Positions 41,480 through 49,215 of a stretch of 64,000 bases of DNA are shown here, piece after piece. The notes under the pieces were generated by a model. That model had not been told where the DNA came from and made no database searches. It saw only the letters and a program-made list of their open reading frames with translations. Made by a program: the position numbers and the translations under genes. This DNA comes from Sulfitobacter sp. W027. Its GTDB lineage: Bacteria; Pseudomonadota; Alphaproteobacteria; Rhodobacterales; Rhodobacteraceae. Location: the NCBI RefSeq assembly GCF_025143985.1, contig NZ_CP083564.1, forward strand, positions 3,246,001 to 3,310,000, written 5' to 3'. Every line of letters begins with the position of its first letter. Position 1 is the first letter of the stretch.

Positions 41480-42297
41480 GTGGCAGGCCGTTCCGCCGCA
41501 CGCGTCTCCTCCTGTGCGCGTAGGCTTGAGCGCTTGCTGACCAGCGAGGCGGTGATGACCCCCACGGTGACGATGGCGATCATGATCGTCGAGAGCGCAT
41601 TGATCTCTGGCGAGACGCCAAGCCGCACTGCCGAGAAGATCTTGATCGGCAGCGTTGTGGCCGATGGCCCTGCGGTGAAGGAGGCGATCACCAGATCATC
41701 AAGGCTGAGCGTGAATGCCAAAAGCCAGCCTGAGATCACCGCAGGCGCGATGATCGGCAGGGTGACAAGCCGGAACGCTTCCCAAGGGGACGAACCCAGA
41801 TCAAGCGCGGCCTCTTCTAGCGAGCGGTCAAAGGACACCAACCGCGACGACACGACGACCGAGACATAGCACATCGAAAAGGTCGTATGCGCCAGCACAA
41901 TGGTCAGCACCCCCCGGTCCAGCCCGATGCCAATGAACAAGAGCAGCAGCGACAGGCCGGTGATGACTTCGGGCATCACCAGTGGCGCGTAGATCATCCC
42001 CGAAAACAGCGTCCGCCCCATGAATCGTCCGCCGCGCACCAGCACATAGGCGGCCATTGTGCCCAAGACAGTGGCGATGGAAGACGACACCACGGCGACT
42101 TTGATCGTCACCCAAGCGGCGTTCAAGAAGGCCTCGTTTTGCAGCAATTCGCCATACCACTGGGTCGAAAAGCCAGCCCAGACCGTCACCAGTTTAGAGG
42201 CGTTAAAGCTGTAGATCACCAGAATGATCATCGGCAGGTAAAGAAAAGCAAACCCCAGCGTCAGCGAGGTCACGTTGAACCATGTCATCCGCTTCAT
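41476..42297 (-). CDS. potI: Putrescine/spermidine-type ABC transporter permease (PotI-like)
   Basis: A 273-residue inner-membrane permease with six predicted segments. FLYLPMIILVIYSFNASKLVTVWAGFSTQWYGELL is the PotI/PotC N-terminus. The EAA loop, which contacts the ATPase, is DRSLEEAALDLGSSPWEAFRLVTLPIIAPAVISGWLLAF. It overlaps the other permease gene by ATGA and the flavin oxidase gene by ATGA. It acts with PotH, PotG and PotF in polyamine uptake. Confidence 0.92.
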   Translation of the reverse strand: MKRMTWFNVTSLTLGFAFLYLPMIILVIYSFNASKLVTVWAGFSTQWYGELLQNEAFLNAAWVTIKVAVVSSSIATVLGTMAAYVLVRGGRFMGRTLFSGMIYAPLVMPEVITGLSLLLLFIGIGLDRGVLTIVLAHTTFSMCYVSVVVSSRLVSFDRSLEEAALDLGSSPWEAFRLVTLPIIAPAVISGWLLAFTLSLDDLVIASFTAGPSATTLPIKIFSAVRLGVSPEINALSTIMIAIVTVGVITASLVSKRSSLRAQEETRAAERPAT

Positions 42298-43175
42298 TGT
42301 TCGGCCTCCGCCTGTTTCTGCTGGTTACGTTGGAACAGGATGATCGGAATGATCAGGATCAGCAGCAAGATCACGGCAACGGCGCTCGCCACCGGCCAGT
42401 CGCGGTTGTTAAAGAACTCTTCCCAGAGCACTTTGCCGATCATCAGCGTGCCCGAACCGCCCAAAAGCGAGGGGATCACGAATTCGCCCAAAGCGGGGAT
42501 GAAGACCAGAAAACTGCCCGCCACGATGCCATTGCGCGACAGCGGGATGGTCACCAGCCAGAAGGCTTGCAGCCGCGAACAGCCCAAATCCTCAGCCGCC
42601 TCATTTAGCGATTCATCCAGCCGGTCCAGCGCGGCGTAGATCGGCAGGATCATGAAGGGCAGGTAGGTATAGACGATGCCGATATAGACTGCCGTGTTGG
42701 TGTTGAGGATTTGTAAAGGCTCTGCGGTTACACCCACCCACATCAGCAGTTGGTTTAGCAGCCCTTCGTTGCTGAGGATGCCCATCCACGCATAGACGCG
42801 GATCAGGAAGGAGGTCCAGAACGGCAGGATCACCAACATCATCAAAGTGGCGCGCCACTCTTCTGGTGCGCGGGCCATGCCATAGGCAATGGGATAGCCG
42901 ACCAGCAGCGTAAAGGCTGTCGAAATCAGCGCGATGCGGAGCGAACTGAGGTAGGCCTTCCAATAAAGATCATCGGAAGCGAGGAAGGCGAAATTCTCGA
43001 AATCCAGCTGCGCGATCAACGCGCTGATGCCGTCCTTGATGGTCGGCGTATAAGGGGGGATTGCCAGAGCCGTGTCAGACAATGAGATTTTGAAGACGAT
43101 GAGGAAAGGCACCAAAAACAGCGCGACCAACCAGAAGTATGGGACCGCGATCAGGGCAAAGCGACGCATATTCAT
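42294..43175 (-). CDS. potH: Putrescine/spermidine-type ABC transporter permease (PotH-like)
   Basis: A 293-residue permease. PYFWLVALFLVPFLIVFKISLSDTA is the first segment, and ILPFWTSFLIRVYAWMGILSNEGLLNQLLMWVG is the PotH/PotB signature. The EAA loop is LDESLNEAAEDLGCSRLQAFWLVTIPLSRNGIVAG. The start at 43175 creates an ATGA overlap with the ATPase gene; the longer frame to 43232 lies inside that gene. It pairs with PotI in the membrane. Confidence 0.93.
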   Translation of the reverse strand: MNMRRFALIAVPYFWLVALFLVPFLIVFKISLSDTALAIPPYTPTIKDGISALIAQLDFENFAFLASDDLYWKAYLSSLRIALISTAFTLLVGYPIAYGMARAPEEWRATLMMLVILPFWTSFLIRVYAWMGILSNEGLLNQLLMWVGVTAEPLQILNTNTAVYIGIVYTYLPFMILPIYAALDRLDESLNEAAEDLGCSRLQAFWLVTIPLSRNGIVAGSFLVFIPALGEFVIPSLLGGSGTLMIGKVLWEEFFNNRDWPVASAVAVILLLILIIPIILFQRNQQKQAEAEQ

Positions 43176-44299
43176 TGCCCCAGCAAAACGCCTGCGGTGG
43201 CGCTCCATGAAATCCAGACCGGGTCTTCCCATGTAATGTCACGTCGGGCAATGCGACGGGTGTTGGCAGTCTGCGCCTTGATCACCTGACCACCGGGCAG
43301 TTCTACGTGATAGGTAGAGAGGTTCCCCAGATAAGCAATGTCGAGCACTTTGCCCTGTAGCGCATTGGGCGCGTCCTCGGGTCGGTCGGTCGTGATGCGG
43401 ATCTTCTCGGGGCGGATCGCCAGATGGGCCTGCTGGCCTTCGCTGAATGGCACGGCGGAGGTCGCGGTCAGCGGCGGCTGCCCCTCGATCCAGTTCAAAT
43501 GGTATTGATCTTGACCGATGGCCTTGGTGTTGGCCTCGATGATGTTCACGTCACCGATGAAGTCGGCCACATAGACGGAATTGGGTGCTTCATAGATCTC
43601 GGCCGGGGTGGCCACCTGAATGACGCGGCCCTCGTCCATCACCGCCACGCGGGAGGCAACGGTCATCGCCTCTTCTTGGTCATGGGTCACGATGACGAAG
43701 GTGGTGCCGGTGGATTCTTGGATATCCATCAGCTCAAACTGCGTATCTTGGCGCAGCTTTTTGTCGAGCGCGCCCAGGGGTTCATCCAGCAGCAAAAGCT
43801 TCGGTGCCTTTGCCAGAGACCGCGCCAGCGCCACACGCTGCCGTTGGCCACCGGAAATCTGATGGGGCTTACGGCGAGCAAATTTCTCAAGACGGGTGAG
43901 CTTGAGCATCTCGGCCACGCGGGCCTCAATCGCGTCTTTGCTCATCTTATCGCGGCGCAGGCCAAAGGCGATATTGTCCCAAATGCTTAGATGTGGGAAC
44001 AGCGCGTAGGACTGGAACATCATGTTCACTGCACGTTTGTTCGGCGGCACCGGCGCGATGTCTTGCCCTGCCAATTCGATCCGCCCCGATGTCGGGTTTT
44101 CAAACCCCGCCAGCATCCTCATCATCGTGGTCTTGCCACAGCCAGAAGGCCCAAGCAGGGCAAAGAATTCCTGTGCGTAGATGTCCAAAGACAGATCATC
44201 GATGGCGACGAATTCACCGAATTTCTTGGTCACATTCTTAAAGCGAATGAGCGGCTTTTCGTCAGGGTTGTTCCAGGGGGCGAAAACGGTTGGGCTCAC
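43172..44299 (-). CDS. potG: Putrescine/spermidine-type ABC transporter ATP-binding protein
   Basis: A 375-residue ABC ATPase. Walker A is LLGPSGCGKTTMMRMLAGF, the Q-loop is MMFQSYALFPHLSIWDNIAFGL, the signature is HQISGGQRQRVALARSLA, Walker B is KLLLLDEPLGALD and the H-loop is VIVTHDQEEAM. The C-terminal TOBE domain (about 285-370) includes HLAIRPEKIRI. It energises polyamine import. It is separated from potF by 79 bases containing a terminator hairpin, so its level is probably lower than that of the binding protein. Confidence 0.94.
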   Translation of the reverse strand: MSPTVFAPWNNPDEKPLIRFKNVTKKFGEFVAIDDLSLDIYAQEFFALLGPSGCGKTTMMRMLAGFENPTSGRIELAGQDIAPVPPNKRAVNMMFQSYALFPHLSIWDNIAFGLRRDKMSKDAIEARVAEMLKLTRLEKFARRKPHQISGGQRQRVALARSLAKAPKLLLLDEPLGALDKKLRQDTQFELMDIQESTGTTFVIVTHDQEEAMTVASRVAVMDEGRVIQVATPAEIYEAPNSVYVADFIGDVNIIEANTKAIGQDQYHLNWIEGQPPLTATSAVPFSEGQQAHLAIRPEKIRITTDRPEDAPNALQGKVLDIAYLGNLSTYHVELPGGQVIKAQTANTRRIARRDITWEDPVWISWSATAGVLLGQ

Positions 44300-44336
44300 G
44301 ATTGAGACATCCTTTGATCAGGTCGCGGAGGGCAAG

Positions 44337-44368
44337 AAAAAGGGGCGCGACCAGACTGGCCGCACCCC
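44337..44368 (-). terminator. Intrinsic terminator/attenuator between potF and potG
   Basis: On the minus strand GGGGTGCGGCC and GGTCGCGCCCC form an 11-bp stem with an AGTCT loop, followed by TTTTTCTT. It starts 10 bases after the potF stop. Such internal terminators after a binding-protein gene commonly allow partial read-through, keeping binding protein in excess over the membrane complex. Confidence 0.8.
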
Positions 44369-44378
44369 TTGTCTCAGA

Positions 44379-45464
44379 TCAGGTACCGGACTTGATCTTA
44401 GTCCACATGCGGGTCACAACCCGTTGCACTTTCGGGCCATAGGGGCTGGTGGTGTAGAGGTTCTCCAGCGTTGCCTCATCAGGGTAGATCGCCGGATCAC
44501 CGATCACGTCTTCAACAAGGAACTCCTGGCTCGCCTTGTTGCCGTTGGCGTAATACACATAGTTCGAGGCCGCCGCCATGTTCTCGGCGTTCAGAATGAA
44601 GTCGAGGAACTTATGCGCCCCATCGGGGTTCGGCGCATCCACCGGGATCGCCATATTGTCGAACCACATCAGTGCACCCTCTTTCGGCGCGTTATAGGCG
44701 ATTTCCACACCGTTTTTGGCTTCGGCGGCGCGGTCGCGGGCCTGCAAGATGTCACCGGACCAGCCGAAAGCCACGCAGATGTCACCGTTGGCCAGCGCGT
44801 TGATATACTCGGAACTGTGGAATTTCTGCACATAGGGTGCGATGGCGCTTAGCACCGGCTCGGCCCTTTCCAGCACTTCGGGGTCTTGGCTGTCGGGGTC
44901 TTCGCCAATATAGGCCAGCGCAGCCGGGATCATTTCAACCGGGGCGTCAAGGAAATGCACGCCGCAGTCTTGCAGCTTTTTCATGTTCTCTGGTTCAAAA
45001 ACCAGTGCCAGCGAATCCGTTGGCGCGTCTTCGCCAAGCACCTCTTTGACCTTATTGACGTTCACGCCAAGGCCGGTGGTGCCCCACATGTAGTTGATCG
45101 CATATTCGTTGCCGGGGTCATATTTGGTGACCCGCTCGGCAATCACATCCCACACGTTGTCGATGTTCGACAGTTTGGATTTGTCCAGCTTCTGGAAGGC
45201 CCCGGCGCTGATCTGGCGCTGCAGGAAGGTGCCCGACGGTACAACCACGTCATAGCCCGACCCACCGGCTAGCATTTTAGTTTCCAGCACTTCGTTGCTG
45301 TCAAATACGTCATAGACCAGTTCGATGCCGGTCTCTTCTTCGAATTTATCCAGCAGGGATTCGTCGATATAGTCGGACCAATTGTAAACCCGGACCGTTT
45401 CGGCAGAGGCGGCACCTGCCATCAAGGTGGCAACGGCGACGCTGCTTAGTATCGCATGTTTCAT
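44379..45464 (-). CDS. potF: Periplasmic putrescine/polyamine-binding protein
   Basis: A 361-residue solute-binding protein with a signal peptide (MKHAILSSVAVATLMAGAASA). ETVRVYNWSDYIDESLLDKFEEETGIELVYDVFDSNEVLETKMLAGGSGYDVVVPS is the PotD/PotF pattern, in which YNWSDYI and FDSNE contribute ligand contacts. The C-terminal segment HKFLDFILNAENMAAASNYVYYANGN is also typical. It is the first gene of the potFGHI operon and divergent from the GntR regulator gene. Confidence 0.94.
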   Translation of the reverse strand: MKHAILSSVAVATLMAGAASAETVRVYNWSDYIDESLLDKFEEETGIELVYDVFDSNEVLETKMLAGGSGYDVVVPSGTFLQRQISAGAFQKLDKSKLSNIDNVWDVIAERVTKYDPGNEYAINYMWGTTGLGVNVNKVKEVLGEDAPTDSLALVFEPENMKKLQDCGVHFLDAPVEMIPAALAYIGEDPDSQDPEVLERAEPVLSAIAPYVQKFHSSEYINALANGDICVAFGWSGDILQARDRAAEAKNGVEIAYNAPKEGALMWFDNMAIPVDAPNPDGAHKFLDFILNAENMAAASNYVYYANGNKASQEFLVEDVIGDPAIYPDEATLENLYTTSPYGPKVQRVVTRMWTKIKSGT

Positions 45465-45509
45465 TTCATACTCCCGTTAGACAGGTCGGGTTGATCCCCA
45501 CCTTTCGTC

Positions 45510-45523
45510 AATTTGATCAAGTT
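45510..45523. promoter_or_regulatory. Candidate GntR operator, site 1
   Basis: AATTTGATCAAGTT is palindromic at 6 of 7 base pairs and lies in the 145-base region between divergent potF and gntR. The first ten bases recur exactly in the aminotransferase promoter (site 2). Combined consensus is AATTTGATCAAATT. Confidence 0.55.
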
Positions 45524-45609
45524 TTGCCTCTCCGGGCAAGATGGTTTATGCTTTTATGTAGAATGAAATGCTGCAAGTTACGGCGAAACAAGACGGAAAG
45601 ACCGCTCCC

Positions 45610-46311
45610 ATGGGTTCAGAAAAAACCGATTCGAGACTGCTTCCCCCCGCCGACTCGGCGGTTAAGACACCCATCCATCAGCATGTTTACGAGCGCCTGC
45701 GCAAGATGATTCTCTTTGGTGATCTGGCCCCTGGGCAGGGGGTTACGATACAGGGTCTGACCACCGCGCTTGATGCGGGCATGACCCCCGTGCGGGAAGC
45801 CATTCGCCGCCTGACATCCGAAGGGGCGCTGACCCATTTGGGCAACCGTCGCGTCACCGTACCGGAGCTGACCCATACGGGCTTGGAAGAGCTGGGCTTC
45901 ATGCGTGAAACACTTGAGCCCGAACTGACCAAACGCGCCGCCGACCGGATGACAGAAGCGCGCCTAGATGCCTTAAAAGACTGTGATTCAGCGCTGAACC
46001 ACGCCATTGATCGGGGCGATGTCGGTGGCTATCTGATGCAGAACTATAACTTCCACACAATGATCTATGACCTTGCCGAGGCACCGATTATGGCCGCTAC
46101 GGTGGACCGGCTGTGGCTGCGTTTTGGCCCTTCTCTCCGCGTGGTTTGCGGGCGCTATGGCACCAGCAATCTGCCCGATAAACATGCAGAACTTCTTGCT
46201 GCCTTTGCTGCCGGAGATGCCGCCCTCGCGGGTGAGGTCATGACAGGTGACGTGGCCCAAGGGATGACCCAAATTCGCGCAGCGCTCGATGGTTTGCCGG
46301 TTCCACGTTGA
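45610..46311 (+). CDS. GntR family (FCD) transcriptional regulator
   Basis: A 233-residue regulator. The N-terminal winged helix (about 25-85) reads PIHQHVYERLRKMILFGDLAPGQGVTIQGLTTALDAGMTPVREAIRRLTSEGAL. The C-terminal FCD helical domain follows, with His-containing effector/metal-site elements (YNFHTMIYDLAEAP, DKHAELLAAFAAGD). The ATG at 45610 has a purine-rich GGAAAG upstream; ATG 45568 in frame is an alternative that adds 14 residues. It lies between the pot operon and the aminotransferase gene and probably controls both, responding to a polyamine or a catabolite. Confidence 0.9.
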   Translation: MGSEKTDSRLLPPADSAVKTPIHQHVYERLRKMILFGDLAPGQGVTIQGLTTALDAGMTPVREAIRRLTSEGALTHLGNRRVTVPELTHTGLEELGFMRETLEPELTKRAADRMTEARLDALKDCDSALNHAIDRGDVGGYLMQNYNFHTMIYDLAEAPIMAATVDRLWLRFGPSLRVVCGRYGTSNLPDKHAELLAAFAAGDAALAGEVMTGDVAQGMTQIRAALDGLPVPR

Positions 46312-46328
46312 TTAGATTGACATGGTAT

Positions 46329-46342
46329 AATTTGATCATATT
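46329..46342. promoter_or_regulatory. Candidate GntR operator, site 2
   Basis: AATTTGATCATATT, palindromic at 6 of 7 pairs, 45 bases before the aminotransferase ATG. It shares AATTTGATCA with site 1 in the potF/gntR gap. Confidence 0.55.
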
Positions 46343-46386
46343 CTGCACCAAAGCTCATTTTTCACGCAGATAGAAGGTGCACACCC

Positions 46387-47781
46387 ATGCCGCCCATTAC
46401 GAATCACCTCCCCACCGCGGACCTTCAGGCTTTGGACGCGGCGCATCACATGCACCCTTTCACCACCAATGATGAGTTGGGCGACAAGGGCGCGCGGATT
46501 ATCACACGGGCCAAGGGCATCTATCTGACCGACAGCGAGGGGAACGAGATCCTCGATGCGATGGCGGGGCTGTGGTGCGTGAACCTTGGCTATGGCCGCG
46601 AAGAAATGGGTAAGGTGGCAGCGCGGCAGATGAACGAACTGCCCTATTACAACACCTTCTTCCAGACGACCCATGTGCCCGCCATCGCGCTGGCCAAGGA
46701 ACTGGCCGACCTCGCCCCCGGTGATCTGAACCACGTCTTTTTCGCCGGCTCCGGGTCAGAGGCCAACGATACCAACCTGCGCATGGTCCGCACCTATTGG
46801 GCGCAAAAGGGCAAACCAGAGAAGAGCCATATCATCAGCCGAAAGAATGCCTATCACGGCTCCTCGGTCGGGTCGGCCAGTCTGGGCGGCATGACCTATA
46901 TGCATGAACAAGGCGGCCTGCCGATCCCCGGCATCCACCACATTGGACAACCTGATTGGTATGCTGAAGGCGGGGATATGTCGCCCGAGGACTTTGGCCT
47001 GAAACGCGCACAGGAGTTGGACGCGAAGATCACGGAACTGGGCGCCGATAAGGTTGCCGCCTTTATTGCCGAACCCGTCCAGGGCGCAGGCGGCGTTGTC
47101 ATCCCGCCCAGCACCTACTGGCCTGAAATCCAGCGCATTTGTGAAAAGCACGACATTCTGCTCATTGCCGACGAGGTGATCTGCGGCTTTGGCCGGACAG
47201 GCAACTGGTTCGGCTCGCAAACCATGGGTATCAAGCCGCATATCATGACCATCGCCAAGGGGCTCAGCTCGGGCTACGCGCCGATTGGCGGGTCGATCGT
47301 TTGTGACGAAGTGGCCGAGGTCATCAACGCTTGCGAATTTAATCACGGCTACACCTATTCCGGCCACCCTGTCTGCGCTGCCGTGGCATTGGAAAATCTG
47401 CGGATCATGCAGGAAGAGAATATCGTCGAGCATGTGCAAAAGGTTGCCGCCCCCGCGCTGAAAGAGGCGCTGGACAAACTGGGGGAGCATCCGCTGGTGG
47501 GCGGGGTCAATGTTTCGGGCCTTATGGCCTCCCTGCCCCTGACGCCGCATAAGGAAAGCCGCGCGAAATTCGCGGATCCGGGCAAAGCGGGCTACACCTG
47601 CCGCGAGCATTGCTTTGCCAATAATCTGGTGATGCGCCACGTCGGCGACCGGATGATCATCTCTCCACCGCTAGTCATCACGCCCGAAGAGATCAAAATC
47701 TTTGCTGAACGGGCGACCAAGGCGCTCGATGCGACCTACGCTGATCTGAAAGCCAAGGACATGCTGAAGGCAGAGTCCTGA
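46387..47781 (+). CDS. Class III aminotransferase, putrescine/polyamine-type
   Basis: A 464-residue PLP enzyme. HPFTTNDELGDKGARIITRAKGIYLTDSEGNEILDAMAGLWCVNLGYGREEM is the omega-aminotransferase N-terminus. FAGSGSEANDTNLRMV binds the cofactor phosphate, LIADEVICGFGRTGNWFGS holds the PLP-stacking Asp, and MTIAKGLSSGYAPIGGSIV contains the Schiff-base Lys. The pattern resembles SpuC-type putrescine-pyruvate aminotransferases, and the context with pot genes supports that, but beta-alanine or taurine aminotransferases look similar. GAAGGTG lies before the ATG. Confidence 0.88.
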   Translation: MPPITNHLPTADLQALDAAHHMHPFTTNDELGDKGARIITRAKGIYLTDSEGNEILDAMAGLWCVNLGYGREEMGKVAARQMNELPYYNTFFQTTHVPAIALAKELADLAPGDLNHVFFAGSGSEANDTNLRMVRTYWAQKGKPEKSHIISRKNAYHGSSVGSASLGGMTYMHEQGGLPIPGIHHIGQPDWYAEGGDMSPEDFGLKRAQELDAKITELGADKVAAFIAEPVQGAGGVVIPPSTYWPEIQRICEKHDILLIADEVICGFGRTGNWFGSQTMGIKPHIMTIAKGLSSGYAPIGGSIVCDEVAEVINACEFNHGYTYSGHPVCAAVALENLRIMQEENIVEHVQKVAAPALKEALDKLGEHPLVGGVNVSGLMASLPLTPHKESRAKFADPGKAGYTCREHCFANNLVMRHVGDRMIISPPLVITPEEIKIFAERATKALDATYADLKAKDMLKAES

Positions 47782-47787
47782 ACGATT

Positions 47788-47815
47788 GGGCTGCCCCCAA
47801 ACCGGGGGGGGGCCC
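47788..47815. terminator. GC-rich hairpin between convergent genes
   Basis: GGGCTGCCCCC and GGGGGGGGCCC form an 11-position stem (one mismatch, one G-U) with an AAACC-type loop, filling the 34-base gap between the aminotransferase and transglycosylase stops. It can act on both strands, although U tracts are poor. Confidence 0.5.
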
Positions 47816-49114
47816 TCACTCTTTGCGCAGTCGCGCCAACAGCCGGGGCGAGGCATAGCCATCCGGTGCGATGCCCTCGGCCTGTTGATAGCTGCGCACG
47901 GCGTTGACGGTGAGCGGCCCGATTTTGGCGTCGATTTTCTGGGTATCAAAGCCCGCCTTGGTCAGCAGGGTCTGCAATTCGATCCGCTCATCAAAGCTCA
48001 GCGCGCGGTCTTCGCGGGGCCACTCTTGCTTTATCTCCCCCGCGCCACCGATCCGGTCTGCCAAATGGCCCACCCCGATCACATAGGCATCCGCGGTGTT
48101 ATAGCGCTCGATCACCTCGAAATTCGGGAAGATCATAAAGGCGGCACCCTGTGCCCCTGCGGGCAGCAAGATTGACCCCGGCCCGTGATCCGCCACCACC
48201 GTGCCATTCAATCCGGTCACGCCGATTTCAGCCCATTCCGCGGGGGATTTGGTGACCTCACGGTCGGCCAGCAGATAGTCGAACCCCTCGGGCAAGGCCA
48301 CTTCGACGCCCCAAGGCTGACCTTCGGTCCAACCGAAATGCTTGAGATAGGCTGCGGTCGACGCTAGCGCGTCACCGGGGTCATCGCCCCAAATGTCGCG
48401 CCGCCCGTCACCATCCCAGTCAACGGCATGGGCGTGGAAGGATGACGGCATAAACTGCGTATGCCCCATCGCGCCCGCCCAAGAGCCGCGCAACTGCTCG
48501 GCATCGGTATCCCCCGCCTGAAGGATGCGCAGCGCATCGATTAATTCGCCCTCAAAAAACTCGGCCCGCCGCGCGTCATAGGCAAGGGTGGCCAGCGAAG
48601 ACAGCACACTATCGCCGCCCCGGAAGCTACCATAGGCGCTCTCTAACCCCCAGATCGCAGTGACGATCTCTTTCTCGACGCCGTATTTCGCTTCGATATC
48701 TTCCAGCGTGCGCTGCCATTGCGCCAGCGCCTTCTGCCCGTTCTGCACCCGCAGGTCCGAGGTGGCCGTATCGAGGTAGTCCCAGATCGTCTTGGTGAAC
48801 TCCGATTGGTTGCGATCGCGGCGGATCACCTCGGGGTCATAACTTACGGTATCCAGCGCGCGGTCAAAAATATCCGGGTCGATGCCCTGCTGTAGGGCGC
48901 GGGGGCGGAATTCCGTCACCCAGACGCGCAGCCCGGCATCATCGCCACTGGCCTCTGCCGGGGTGGTTTGCTCAGCCGGGGGCGCGGAAACGAGCACGGC
49001 CTGTCCCGCGCGCGGCGCAGGCCGTGTGGAGTCAACCGGACCCGCCCCAAAGGCCGGAGCCCCCATGCCCGCGGTCGCCAGAATACCTGAAATCATCGCG
49101 TAATGCCGGATCAT
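47816..49114 (-). CDS. Lytic murein transglycosylase (MltB type) with peptidoglycan-binding domain
   Basis: A 432-residue exported protein. The signal is MIRHYAMISGILATAGMGAPAFGA. The SLT/MltB catalytic domain (about 65-345) includes IWGLESAYGSFRGGDSVLSSLATLAYDARR, with catalytic Glu in GLESAYG, and SWAGAMGHTQFMPSSFHAHAVDWDGDGRRDIW. A C-terminal PG_binding_1 domain spans about 365-430. It cleaves glycan strands to 1,6-anhydroMurNAc products. Glu in the IWGLES context is the hallmark of this family. Confidence 0.93.
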   Translation of the reverse strand: MIRHYAMISGILATAGMGAPAFGAGPVDSTRPAPRAGQAVLVSAPPAEQTTPAEASGDDAGLRVWVTEFRPRALQQGIDPDIFDRALDTVSYDPEVIRRDRNQSEFTKTIWDYLDTATSDLRVQNGQKALAQWQRTLEDIEAKYGVEKEIVTAIWGLESAYGSFRGGDSVLSSLATLAYDARRAEFFEGELIDALRILQAGDTDAEQLRGSWAGAMGHTQFMPSSFHAHAVDWDGDGRRDIWGDDPGDALASTAAYLKHFGWTEGQPWGVEVALPEGFDYLLADREVTKSPAEWAEIGVTGLNGTVVADHGPGSILLPAGAQGAAFMIFPNFEVIERYNTADAYVIGVGHLADRIGGAGEIKQEWPREDRALSFDERIELQTLLTKAGFDTQKIDAKIGPLTVNAVRSYQQAEGIAPDGYASPRLLARLRKE

Positions 49115-49154
49115 AATCGCCTCACTTCATAGAGTTGCGGTAAATCCTATGCGC

Positions 49155-49181
49155 GCCCCGCCCCGGTGGGAAGGGCGGGGC
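49155..49181 (-). terminator. GC hairpin downstream of rnr
   Basis: GCCCCGCCC and GGGCGGGGC form a perfect 9-bp stem with a 9-base loop in the 101-base gap between the rnr stop and the transglycosylase start. There is no U tract. It is probably a transcript 3' end or a stabilising hairpin for rnr. Confidence 0.45.
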
Positions 49182-49215
49182 GGGGCCATCCGCGAAGCTC
49201 CGCCGGTTTGCCGCC

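Noticed and set aside
40334..41869. 511-codon open frame opposite the flavin oxidase and potI
   Set aside because: It spans two real minus-strand genes in antisense and shows no protein-like features.
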